Below, in pieces: positions 41,113 through 49,485 of a stretch of DNA of 64,000 nt. Source of the stretch: a virus; the IMG/VR virus record IMGVR_UViG_3300046665_000193, positions 1-64,000 of that record, one strand, 5' to 3'. Position numbers and translations under genes: made by a program. The number at the start of each line of letters is the position of its first letter. Within the stretch, counting starts at the first letter, position 1. The notes beneath the pieces were generated by a model. The model ran no database searches. It was given only the letters and a program-made list of their open reading frames with translations, and had not been told where the DNA came from.

Positions 41113-44100
41113 ATGGATGAACTCCAGCAGCAGCCTATCGTCCCTGAGGGTGACGTTGTCGTTGCACCCGAAGTCAAGGAAGAGGTTGCCAAGCCAGCCG
41201 TCGAGGCCGCTCCGTCACCGGACGCCGCGCAGCCGGTAGCCAACAGCCAGGTCGAAGCGCAGCCCATTGCGCCCGTACCTGACGATGCACTTCTCAAGGG
41301 TCTCGAGACTGCAGCGCCGTTGCCCGTGCAGGAGAAGCGGTCACCCGTCGTCTCCACCGCCGTGCAGCAGCTCACGCCTTATCTGGGCGCGGGCAAGGAC
41401 ACCTCGCATCTCTCAGGGATGCAGGACGTTCTCGCTGACCGTCTCTCCCGCCTCGTGAACGAAGCCCCGCCGTCTGTGCGTGAGGGCTTCAAGATCAACT
41501 CGGGCTATCGTTCGAACGAGCGTCAGGCTCAAATCTTCAAAGAGGCCGTGGCCAAGTATGGCTCCGAGGAAGCCGCCCGCAAGTGGGCTGCACCTCCCGG
41601 CAAGTCGAACCACAATCACGGCAACGCCGCCGACATCGGCTTCCAGACCGAAGAGGCCCGCGCATACTTCCACGCCAACGCCGCTCGCTATGACCTCGCG
41701 TTCCCCATGGCGCACGAGCCGTGGCACATCGAGACTCGTGAAGCTCGCATGAAGCGTCCTGTCGTGGACGTGCCGGGCCATATCCGGGGCTATATCGACG
41801 AAGCAGTCGAGCGTTCGGGCACGCCGCTCAACGTGATGCTCGCTATCGGTAAGCAGGAGAGCGACTTCGGTCGGAACCTCAAGAACACCTCCAGCTCCGC
41901 TAAGGGCATCTACCAGTTCATCGACGGCACATGGACGCAGATGGTGTCCAGCAGCGCTGCGATCTACGGCCTGCCGACTACGGTCAAGGTCGATGACGAA
42001 CGCGCCAACGTGCTGATGGCTGGCGAGTATATGCGCCAGAACAAGATCGCATTCGAGAAGGCACTTCAGCGCCCCCAGAAGGACGGTGAGATGTACATCT
42101 CGCACTTCATGGGCACACAGGGCGGCATCGACTTCGTGAAGGCATGGGAACAGAACCCCGGCCAGAACGCGGCGGCTGCATTCCCGAAGGCTGCGAACGC
42201 CAACAAGACGATCTTCTACAACGACAACGGCACGCCGCGCTCGATGGCTCAGGTCTACAGCAAGCTGTCTGCGTATGTTGACGGCAATACCGACTACAAG
42301 ACCTCAACCGGCCCGGCCAACTTCGCGGCTCCTGTAGCTCCGGCCAATATGCTCCCGGCTCGTCCTGCTTCAACGCAGAAGGAGACGATGGACATGAACG
42401 AGGCCATGGCGAAGCGCGAAGCTGAGATGCCGTGGTATCAGGGCGTGGCCGATGCGGTGAGCCAGAACTCGATCACCGCCCGCATCCTGCAGCAGAACCC
42501 GCACTTCACTCCCGACAGCTCCTTTGTGCTCACGCCGCAGACGCAGCAGCAGCTCCAGAAGGACTACCAGCTCACACCGGACATGATGCCGAGGCTGGAG
42601 AAGGCGGTGTCCGCGAACCACGCTGAATACATCGCCGCACAGGCGCAGCGTGATCAGCAGGCGCAGGAGCATCTCAGCAACATGGGCTGGAGCGGCGCGG
42701 GCCTCTCGCTCGCAACGGCACTGCTCGATCCGGTCGCACTCGGCGTTGGCATCGGCTCTGGTGGCCTCGCGGATGTCGCGGCGGTCGCTATGGGTGCCGG
42801 TCGCGTTGGCCGTATGGCGATGCAGGCAGGCGCTGGTGCCGGGGCTAACGTCGGCCTTGAGATGGCTGAACGTGCCACGGGCGGTCCTGAGGGCCACAGC
42901 CTTCTGATGACTGCAGCCATGGGTGCAATGTTCGGCGGTGCCTACGGCCTGCTGTCTCGCAACCCGGCCACGCTGGAGGAAGCCCGTAAGCTGGCGAACC
43001 TCGGCAAGTCCATGAAGGACGATCTACAGAACGGCACCTCGCTGTCGTCTGGCAACCTTGGCGCTGCGGGTAACCCCAACGCGACCGAAGCCTTCCTGAA
43101 CGACAAGGCATTCATTGCCACGCAGGACAAGGATGTTGCCTACACGGTCAACTCCATCATGGGCGTCAAGACCGGGCGCTTCGATAGCGTCGGCCAGTTG
43201 AAGTCCGTGAAGGACCCCAACACCCGTCTCGTCGGGGGCGCACTCGGTGAGGACGCAGTCGGCAACGCAGACCACTCGCTCAACTCGTTCTCCGCAACGG
43301 AGGACATGGAGCGGATGCACCGCGCCGATCTGGCGCAGCTCAATCAGATGTGGGCTCCCGCTGCGTCGGAGTGGGCGAAGGACAATGGCTTCCGCCTCGG
43401 TCGACTTACGGGCGGCGCGGAGTTCAACGACCTCGTCACGAGCTACATCCGCAACACCGACAAGACACTGGAGTGGCACCCCGCTGTGAAGCGCTTGGGT
43501 GACCACATCGCTGCGATGAACCGCGAGAAGCTTCTCGATGCCCAGAACCCGCTACGCCGTGAAGGCATGGTAGGTCGCCCGCTCAAGGGCTGGGAAGAGA
43601 TACCAGAGAACCCGAACTACATGATGCGCATCTATGACGGCTTCAAGGTCAACCAGTTGATCGACGACAGCCTCGAAAATGCAATCGGTCAGCGAGGGCT
43701 GGAGACTTGGTTCAAGAACGCGATGCGCAAGGCGCAGACGTGGATGGACGAAGAGCTGCTCGACAAGATCGCAGTCGGCACCGTGAAGCGCCTTCGCAAT
43801 AAGGCCAACGGCATCGACGAAGCGATGAACATGATGCACTCCGGGTTCGACCTCGATCACTTGAAGTCGATCCTCGTGGAGGAGGGGATGGACGAGAAGC
43901 GCCTTGAACAGGTGCTCGGCACTGTTCGCCTCAACACGGAGCGGGGCGTAGACGCTCGCGCTCGCCATCGTATCTTGCTTGATGAGACGCACGTCGAACG
44001 TGGCTACCGTACTATCAACGGGCAGACCCGCGACATCGCACTCAGTGACTTCACCGTCACCGATGCGAAGCAGCTCAGCGACATCTACTTCCGTCACATG

Positions 44101-45558
44101 AACGGTCGTATCGCACTGGCTCGCGTCCGCATCCAGAACCCGACCACGGGTGAGATGCTGGTGAACGGCATCACGTCGGACACCGAGTGGGCAACGCTGC
44201 GCACCAAGCTGCGGCAGTCCATGCTCGATAGCGGCATGTCGCGAGGGGAGCTTGACAAGGCTACGGCCAACCTCGACTTCCTCTATGACCGCACTCTCGG
44301 TCGCCCTGATCCCGGCCAGAACGGGCAGTGGGCCGATTGGCTCCGTCGCGTTCGCAAGTACAACTTCGTGCGACAGGCGGGCGGCTTCGGTCTCGCGCAG
44401 CTCCCTGAAATGGCGATGATCCCGGCACAGCTCGGCGTCAAAGCGTTCATGCAGCACATGCCCGCGTTCAAGCGCATCGTCACCACCGATGGTCGGACAA
44501 TCCTCAAGGATGGTCTGGCTGCTGAGTGGGAAGCGGCGTTCGGCAACGGCACTGACCGTATGCGCGGCATGCAGTTCTTCAAGAACGAAGAGCTGGGCTA
44601 TCACTCGCAAGGCGCGATGGGCAAGCTCGACAACGCGCTCGACTTCGCACAGAACGCCGTCGCAGAAGCATCGGGCATGACGACGATCAACACCATGCTG
44701 CAGCGTACCACCGCGAAGGTGATCACGCAGAAGTTCGCAGACATGGCACTCGATGCCTCCCAAATCAACATGAAGCGCATGGCCTCCCTCGGCCTCAGCG
44801 ACGCGATGCTCAAGCGCATCCTCGCCCAGACTAAGCACTTCACGAAGGAGGACGGCATCCTGTTCGACGGCAAGGTCACCAAGATGAACCTTGATAAGTG
44901 GGACGACATGGGTGCCCGTGCGGCATTCGAGAACTCCGTCTTCCGCTGGTCGCGTCGGATCATTCAAGAGAACGACATCGGCAACATGCATCGCTGGGCG
45001 AGCGGCCCTCTGTGGCAGATGCTCTTCCAGTTCCGCACCTTCTCGATCAACTCTTGGAACAAGCAGTTCATGCTGAACATGCACATGAAGGACATGACCT
45101 CGTTCCACGTCATGACGTTCTCGCTCCTCGCTGGTGCGGGCGCGTATGCAATGCGGACACAGATCAACGCTGTTGGTCGCTCCGACCGTGAGGACTTCCT
45201 CGCGAAACGGCTGTCACCTGAGAAGCTCGCAGCCGGGGCATTCCAGAACACTGGCTGGTCCTCGCTCATCCCCATGGGCATCGACACGGCAGGCTACCTC
45301 ACGGGCAACAGCCCCGTGTTCGACGCACGAACGTCAGGCAACGCTTCGGACATCATCTTTGGATCACCCACCGTGGGCTTCATCGACGACATCTCCAAGG
45401 CTGCGAAGGGCGTTGTGCAGCCGATGAAGGATGGCCGCGAACGATCTCAGTTTGAGTATCGCAACATCGCAGCGGTCGCGCCTCTCAAGAACTGGGCACC
45501 ATGGCAAGGGCTTCTGTCCTCCATGATCTCCGGTGCCCCTGAAAGGCCCCCGCGCTAA
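41113..45558 (+). CDS. Internal virion protein with M15 peptidase and transglycosylase domains (gp16-like)
   Basis: 1,481 aa; T7 gp16 has 1,318. After a Pro/Ala-rich ~75 residues comes an M15/VanY-type peptidase (INSGYRSNERQAQI; zinc ligands in SNHNHGNAADIG and EPWHIE). A soluble lytic transglycosylase follows (LAIGKQESDFGRN with catalytic Glu; SAKGIYQFIDGTW). The remaining ~1,100 residues match the gp16 scaffold, including IRNTDKTLEWHPAVKRLGDH. T7 has only the transglycosylase, so this phage carries two wall-cutting activities for DNA entry. Confidence 0.9.
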   Translation: MDELQQQPIVPEGDVVVAPEVKEEVAKPAVEAAPSPDAAQPVANSQVEAQPIAPVPDDALLKGLETAAPLPVQEKRSPVVSTAVQQLTPYLGAGKDTSHLSGMQDVLADRLSRLVNEAPPSVREGFKINSGYRSNERQAQIFKEAVAKYGSEEAARKWAAPPGKSNHNHGNAADIGFQTEEARAYFHANAARYDLAFPMAHEPWHIETREARMKRPVVDVPGHIRGYIDEAVERSGTPLNVMLAIGKQESDFGRNLKNTSSSAKGIYQFIDGTWTQMVSSSAAIYGLPTTVKVDDERANVLMAGEYMRQNKIAFEKALQRPQKDGEMYISHFMGTQGGIDFVKAWEQNPGQNAAAAFPKAANANKTIFYNDNGTPRSMAQVYSKLSAYVDGNTDYKTSTGPANFAAPVAPANMLPARPASTQKETMDMNEAMAKREAEMPWYQGVADAVSQNSITARILQQNPHFTPDSSFVLTPQTQQQLQKDYQLTPDMMPRLEKAVSANHAEYIAAQAQRDQQAQEHLSNMGWSGAGLSLATALLDPVALGVGIGSGGLADVAAVAMGAGRVGRMAMQAGAGAGANVGLEMAERATGGPEGHSLLMTAAMGAMFGGAYGLLSRNPATLEEARKLANLGKSMKDDLQNGTSLSSGNLGAAGNPNATEAFLNDKAFIATQDKDVAYTVNSIMGVKTGRFDSVGQLKSVKDPNTRLVGGALGEDAVGNADHSLNSFSATEDMERMHRADLAQLNQMWAPAASEWAKDNGFRLGRLTGGAEFNDLVTSYIRNTDKTLEWHPAVKRLGDHIAAMNREKLLDAQNPLRREGMVGRPLKGWEEIPENPNYMMRIYDGFKVNQLIDDSLENAIGQRGLETWFKNAMRKAQTWMDEELLDKIAVGTVKRLRNKANGIDEAMNMMHSGFDLDHLKSILVEEGMDEKRLEQVLGTVRLNTERGVDARARHRILLDETHVERGYRTINGQTRDIALSDFTVTDAKQLSDIYFRHMNGRIALARVRIQNPTTGEMLVNGITSDTEWATLRTKLRQSMLDSGMSRGELDKATANLDFLYDRTLGRPDPGQNGQWADWLRRVRKYNFVRQAGGFGLAQLPEMAMIPAQLGVKAFMQHMPAFKRIVTTDGRTILKDGLAAEWEAAFGNGTDRMRGMQFFKNEELGYHSQGAMGKLDNALDFAQNAVAEASGMTTINTMLQRTTAKVITQKFADMALDASQINMKRMASLGLSDAMLKRILAQTKHFTKEDGILFDGKVTKMNLDKWDDMGARAAFENSVFRWSRRIIQENDIGNMHRWASGPLWQMLFQFRTFSINSWNKQFMLNMHMKDMTSFHVMTFSLLAGAGAYAMRTQINAVGRSDREDFLAKRLSPEKLAAGAFQNTGWSSLIPMGIDTAGYLTGNSPVFDARTSGNASDIIFGSPTVGFIDDISKAAKGVVQPMKDGRERSQFEYRNIAAVAPLKNWAPWQGLLSSMISGAPERPPR

Positions 45559-45572
45559 CACACATGTGGGGA

Positions 45573-45591
45573 GGGTTAGGTTGTACGCCTA
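45573..45591 (+). promoter_or_regulatory. Probable phage polymerase promoter before the fibre gene (B)
   Basis: GTTAGGTTGTACGCCTACC within a GGGGAGGGT/ACCCTCCC inverted repeat, in the same position as 2178 in A. Confidence 0.55.
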
Positions 45592-45618
45592 CCCTCCCTG
45601 CTCAACATTGAAAGAGAT

Positions 45619-46959
45619 ATGGCAAGCTACGTCTTCTATCCGGGGGATGGAACTCAGACCGACTGGTCCGTTCCGTTTCCCTACCTCTCGACCGACCACG
45701 TCTATGTCTCAGTAGCGGGCGTCGAGCAAACGATCACTTGGTTGAACTCCGCACTCATCCGCATCACCCCGGCAGCTCCCGCTGGCACGGCTCTGCTCTT
45801 GCAGCGTGTGACCCAGAAGACGCCGATGACTGTGTTCGAGAACACCAACAACCTTACCGCTGAGAACCTGACCCTCGCCGAGACGCAGGCGCTGTTCATC
45901 GCGGAGGAGGCCAGCGACCGCGCTGCGCTCTCTATCGCCATCGACAATGCGACCGGGCAGTACAACTTCCAAGGTCGTCGAGCCATCAATGTCGCCGACC
46001 CTGTCGATGCACAGGATGCGGTGACGAAGAACTGGGCCGAGACCGGCATGTCGTCGCAGCTCACGCAGGCGACCTCTCAGAAGGATCAGGCTGTAACTGC
46101 CCGCATAGCGGCTGAGGCTGCTCGCGATCTGGCGATCTCCAAGGCTGCTGCCACGGCGGCGGACTCACTGACGACTGCTGCTGATCGTGTCCAGACCGGA
46201 CTGGATCGTGTGGCTACCGCTGCTGATCGCGTACAGACCGGCGCAGATCGCGTTGCGACCGGACAGGACCGTTCGACCGTTGCAGCCGACAAGGCCACTG
46301 TAGCTGCCGATAAGGCGACTGTAGCTGCCGATAAGGGCACCGTGGCTTCAGACCGGATCACCGTGGCGACGGACAAGGCGACCACGCAGAACTATCGCGA
46401 CACCGCGAAGACGCATCAGGACAACGCTGCGGCCTCCGCTGCTGCGGCTGCTGCCTCCGCTGCGTCAGTTGATGGTCCGAACCTCCTTACGAAGTCTGGC
46501 AACCTTACGGGCCTTGCTGACAAGGCGGCGTCTCGGACCAACCTCGGCCTCGGCGGTTCTGCCGTCAAGGATGTGGCAACGGCTGCGGAGCTGCGCTCGA
46601 ACACCAACACTGGCGTCGTCTCTGTCGATAAGGCGTGGGATGCTGCTGCGTGGGTGCCGCTTGGCAATATCACGGGTGCTGTGACCATCGACGCCAGCAC
46701 TGGCGCTCGCTTTCGCGCCACGCTTGTAGGCAACGTCACCATTGACGTGAGCAATCTGAAGGATGGTGCGCCATTCGAGCTGGCCTTCCTGCAGGATGCC
46801 ACAGGTGGCCGCACGGTTAGTTGGAATGCGAAGTTCAAGTGGCCCAGCGCTGCCGCTCCTGAGGTGGCAACTACCGCCAGTGGCTACGCTGTCATCGTGA
46901 CGAGTGTAGGCGCTTGGAACGGAGACATCATCGCGGCGGGTTGGAAGGTGACAGCGTAA
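45619..46959 (+). CDS. Tail fibre protein (gp17-like, B)
   Basis: 446 aa, same architecture as the A fibre: anchor (MASYVFYPGDGTQTDW), heptad region with repeats such as AADRVQTGLDRVATAADRVQ, and conserved C-terminal domain (VDGPNLLTKSGNLTGLADKA). The repeat register differs from A by several unit substitutions. Confidence 0.85.
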   Translation: MASYVFYPGDGTQTDWSVPFPYLSTDHVYVSVAGVEQTITWLNSALIRITPAAPAGTALLLQRVTQKTPMTVFENTNNLTAENLTLAETQALFIAEEASDRAALSIAIDNATGQYNFQGRRAINVADPVDAQDAVTKNWAETGMSSQLTQATSQKDQAVTARIAAEAARDLAISKAAATAADSLTTAADRVQTGLDRVATAADRVQTGADRVATGQDRSTVAADKATVAADKATVAADKGTVASDRITVATDKATTQNYRDTAKTHQDNAAASAAAAAASAASVDGPNLLTKSGNLTGLADKAASRTNLGLGGSAVKDVATAAELRSNTNTGVVSVDKAWDAAAWVPLGNITGAVTIDASTGARFRATLVGNVTIDVSNLKDGAPFELAFLQDATGGRTVSWNAKFKWPSAAAPEVATTASGYAVIVTSVGAWNGDIIAAGWKVTA

Positions 46960-47906
46960 TGCTGTTCCCATTCCTGAAGTCGCGCATCGGCGGCGCTGAC
47001 ATCGACATGATGCCGAACCCGTTCTCGTTCCCGACCGTAGCAGGTCAGGCACCGAACGTGCTGGTCGCATCTTCCGTCGTGCAGATCACGGGGATCAGCG
47101 TGCCTGTTCCCGTCAGTGTTAGTGCGGGCCAATTCCGCATCCTCGACGCCACGCAGACGATAGTCATTCAAGACTGGGCCACGTTCGGCATCATCAAGAA
47201 GGGGCAGTGCGTCCACCTTCGCATCACCTCGTCGAATGCCTTCAGCGGCACGGTCAGCATGACTGCCTACGTCGGTAAAGGTAGTGCGACTTGGTCCGTC
47301 ACGACGGTCGCCGTTTCTGGTGGCTCCGCTGGCTGGGGCACTCCTGGGCAGTATGCCGTCGTGATCCCGTACCACAACTCGTTCAACTTCGATGTCTACG
47401 GAGCCGGTGCAGGAGCGGGAGGCTTCATCGGGTTGTCCGATGGCCCGAGCTATAACGCCGGCGCCGCCGGAAATGGCGGCGGCTACTCGCAGATTTATGA
47501 CGAGGAAACCGGCGGCGGGAAGGTGAACGTCATCGGCTGGACGGGCGGGGGCGGTCCCGGTCAATACTTCAATGGCGGGGGCTTTGTCGTCGATGGCAAC
47601 GGAGCGGCTGGTGGAGCGCAGGGCGGCGACGGAAACGTGCCGGGCGGTGGTGCCGGTGGCGGCGGGGCGGGCTACTCCTACTGGAGCTACAATCCGGGAC
47701 AGCCTTTCTGGGGCAGTGCTGGTGGCCCCGGCGGTCGCGCTTATCGGAGCATCGGGCGCGGCCTTCTTACGCCCGGCACCCGCCTGATCATCAACGTTGG
47801 AGCCGCAGGCGGTCGTGGCGGCAATGGTTACAACCCGTATGGCGATCCTTTGTACGCCTACGGCGGCGAAGCCGGTAACGGCGCCTGTTACATTTCATGG
47901 GGTTAA
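46959..47906 (+). CDS. Glycine-rich receptor-binding protein (B)
   Basis: 315 aa. Residues 1-130 track the A protein, while the glycine-rich part is largely different (AGAGAGGFIGLSDGPSYNAG, GGGPGQYFNGGGFV) and 22 residues longer. Conserved ends around a divergent core suggest receptor-driven diversification. Confidence 0.65.
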   Translation: MLFPFLKSRIGGADIDMMPNPFSFPTVAGQAPNVLVASSVVQITGISVPVPVSVSAGQFRILDATQTIVIQDWATFGIIKKGQCVHLRITSSNAFSGTVSMTAYVGKGSATWSVTTVAVSGGSAGWGTPGQYAVVIPYHNSFNFDVYGAGAGAGGFIGLSDGPSYNAGAAGNGGGYSQIYDEETGGGKVNVIGWTGGGGPGQYFNGGGFVVDGNGAAGGAQGGDGNVPGGGAGGGGAGYSYWSYNPGQPFWGSAGGPGGRAYRSIGRGLLTPGTRLIINVGAAGGRGGNGYNPYGDPLYAYGGEAGNGACYISWG

Positions 47907-47908
47907 CA

Positions 47909-48397
47909 ATGCAATATGTAGTTCAAGAAACTACTCCCGGTGCATTCGTCGAAGTACAGTTCGGCGAAAGCATCTCTATTGGCGAAGTGCTACATCCGTG
48001 GCAGATCACCGAACTATGGGCTGACGCGGAGCTGGAGGCCATTGGCGTCTTCCGCGTTGACCCTGCTGTACCACCGAATGAGAACGCAGTGGTCATCGAC
48101 TACTCGTTCAGTCGTGTGGAAGGGAAGGTCGTTCAGCTTCTCAATCTCGAATTTCGAGACCCACCGCCGCTCAAGGTTTCACCTCGGCAGCTTCGCCTCG
48201 CAATGAACGAGCTAGGGCTCCGCGACGAGATCGAAGAGTATGTGGCCTCACAGTCTCGCGACGTGAAGGATAGCTGGCAATACTCCACGGAGTTCTACGC
48301 CACGCATCCCTTCGTTCAGGGCGCGAAGGAGCAGCTCAACAAATCGGACGAGGAGCTGGCGTTTCTGTTCGCCACCGCTTCCATGATCCCGACGTGA
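47909..48397 (+). CDS. Conserved fibre-locus protein (B)
   Basis: 162 aa, same length as the A copy; first ~50 residues almost unchanged, middle (LEFRDPPPLKVSPRQLRLAM) moderately diverged. The drift next to a changing adhesin is what a cognate chaperone would show, but this is inference. Confidence 0.6.
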   Translation: MQYVVQETTPGAFVEVQFGESISIGEVLHPWQITELWADAELEAIGVFRVDPAVPPNENAVVIDYSFSRVEGKVVQLLNLEFRDPPPLKVSPRQLRLAMNELGLRDEIEEYVASQSRDVKDSWQYSTEFYATHPFVQGAKEQLNKSDEELAFLFATASMIPT

Positions 48398-48573
48398 ACC
48401 TTGAGAACGTAACGAACGGGACGGCAGTAGGCGCTGTCACCAGCTACTTCTGGCTCCCGACGTTTCACTCACTCTCGGCGGCGTGCGCTGAGATCGTGCC
48501 GGTCCTCGGTGCCCTTTGGCTCCTGATCCAGATCGGCTTCAAGTTCTATGATCGGTACAGCGGCAAGCCGTGA
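48394..48573 (+). CDS. Small holin-like membrane protein (B)
   Basis: 59 aa, GTG start where A has ATG. Seven or so conservative differences from A; the hydrophobic core IVPVLGALWLLIQIGFKFYD is unchanged. Confidence 0.6.
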   Translation: MNLENVTNGTAVGAVTSYFWLPTFHSLSAACAEIVPVLGALWLLIQIGFKFYDRYSGKP

Positions 48574-48995
48574 TCCGTATTCGTAAGGTGGACGGTCGCA
48601 AGCACTCTCGTGTTCTTTGCGATCTCCACGATGCGACATTCGAGGGCACCGCACCCGCCGTTGATACATCCGAGGGCTACTGGTGGCTCGCGTATGACGA
48701 GGGCGTTCCGGTCGGCTTCTCAGGCGTCATCCAGTCCACGCTGGCTGATGGCGTACTATACTTCAAGCGCGTTGGTGTTCTCGCATCACATCGCGGGCAG
48801 GGGCTCCAAGCGAAGCTCCTCCGTGCGTGTGAACTCTGGGCCAAGCGTGAAGGCTGGGACAGGATCATCAGCGACACGACGTTCGACAACATCGCATCCG
48901 CAAACTCATTCATCCGTGCAGGCTACCGGCTATTCGAGCCGCCCAATCGCTGGGCGTTCAAGACCGGGCTGTACTGGAGCAAGGACATCACATGA
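48570..48995 (+). CDS. GNAT-family acetyltransferase (B)
   Basis: 141 aa. Keeps VLASHRGQGLQAKLLRA (acetyl-CoA loop) and FIRAGYRLFEPPNRWAF but differs from A through the substrate side (DATFEGTAPAVDTSEGYWWL), consistent with changed or relaxed specificity. Confidence 0.75.
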   Translation: MIRIRKVDGRKHSRVLCDLHDATFEGTAPAVDTSEGYWWLAYDEGVPVGFSGVIQSTLADGVLYFKRVGVLASHRGQGLQAKLLRACELWAKREGWDRIISDTTFDNIASANSFIRAGYRLFEPPNRWAFKTGLYWSKDIT

Positions 48996-49222
48996 GCAAT
49001 CAGGGCAAGGCATCGCAGGAGGTCATGGAAATTCTCCACGGCATCCTCGCCACGTCGCTCGCCGACAAGATCAAGGACGGTACGGCCACTGCGGCTGACC
49101 TCTCGGTCGCTCGCCAGTTCCTCAAGGACAACGGCATCGACAGCATCCCAACCAAGGGCAACGGCATCGGCAAACTTGCCGAGCAGCTCCCATTCCAAGA
49201 CACGGAAGACGAAGACGAATGA
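48992..49222 (+). CDS. terS: Small terminase subunit (gp18-like, B)
   Basis: 76 aa, MSNQGKASQEVMEILHGILA, acidic tail DTEDEDE; high identity to A. Overlaps the acetyltransferase stop and the Tad2 start. Confidence 0.7.
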   Translation: MSNQGKASQEVMEILHGILATSLADKIKDGTATAADLSVARQFLKDNGIDSIPTKGNGIGKLAEQLPFQDTEDEDE

Positions 49223-49485
49223 TGACATTCAGTCAGGCACTACACTTCATCAAGCTGGGCCATCGCGTTGCCCGCTCGGGTTGGAACGGGAAGGGCATGT
49301 TCCTCTTCCTCGTCAACGGCTCGACCTTCACGGTCAACCGCCCGCCGCTCCTCGGCATCTACCCCGAGGGCACTGAGGTGAAGTATCACGCCCACATCGA
49401 CATGAAGACTGCGCAGGGCGACGTGGTGCCTTGGGTGGCGTCCCAATCAGATCTTCTGAGCAACGACTGGGCGCTCGTTGACTAA
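49219..49485 (+). CDS. tad2: Tad2-like Thoeris anti-defence protein (DUF2829)
   Basis: 88 aa. MTFSQALHFIKLGHRVARSG, WNGKGMFLFLV, HIDMKTAQGDVVPWVASQSD and LLSNDWALVD match the compact DUF2829 pattern (TFgeALealKqGkkVaRkgWNGK ... mktadg..vPW.aSQtDlLaeDW). Established knowledge: Tad2 sequesters the cyclic ADPR-type signal made by Thoeris ThsB and so blocks ThsA activation. Placed between terS and terL, overlapping both, where prophage A has an esterase. Assignment rests on pattern recall; sequestration by this copy is untested. Confidence 0.8.
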   Translation: MMTFSQALHFIKLGHRVARSGWNGKGMFLFLVNGSTFTVNRPPLLGIYPEGTEVKYHAHIDMKTAQGDVVPWVASQSDLLSNDWALVD

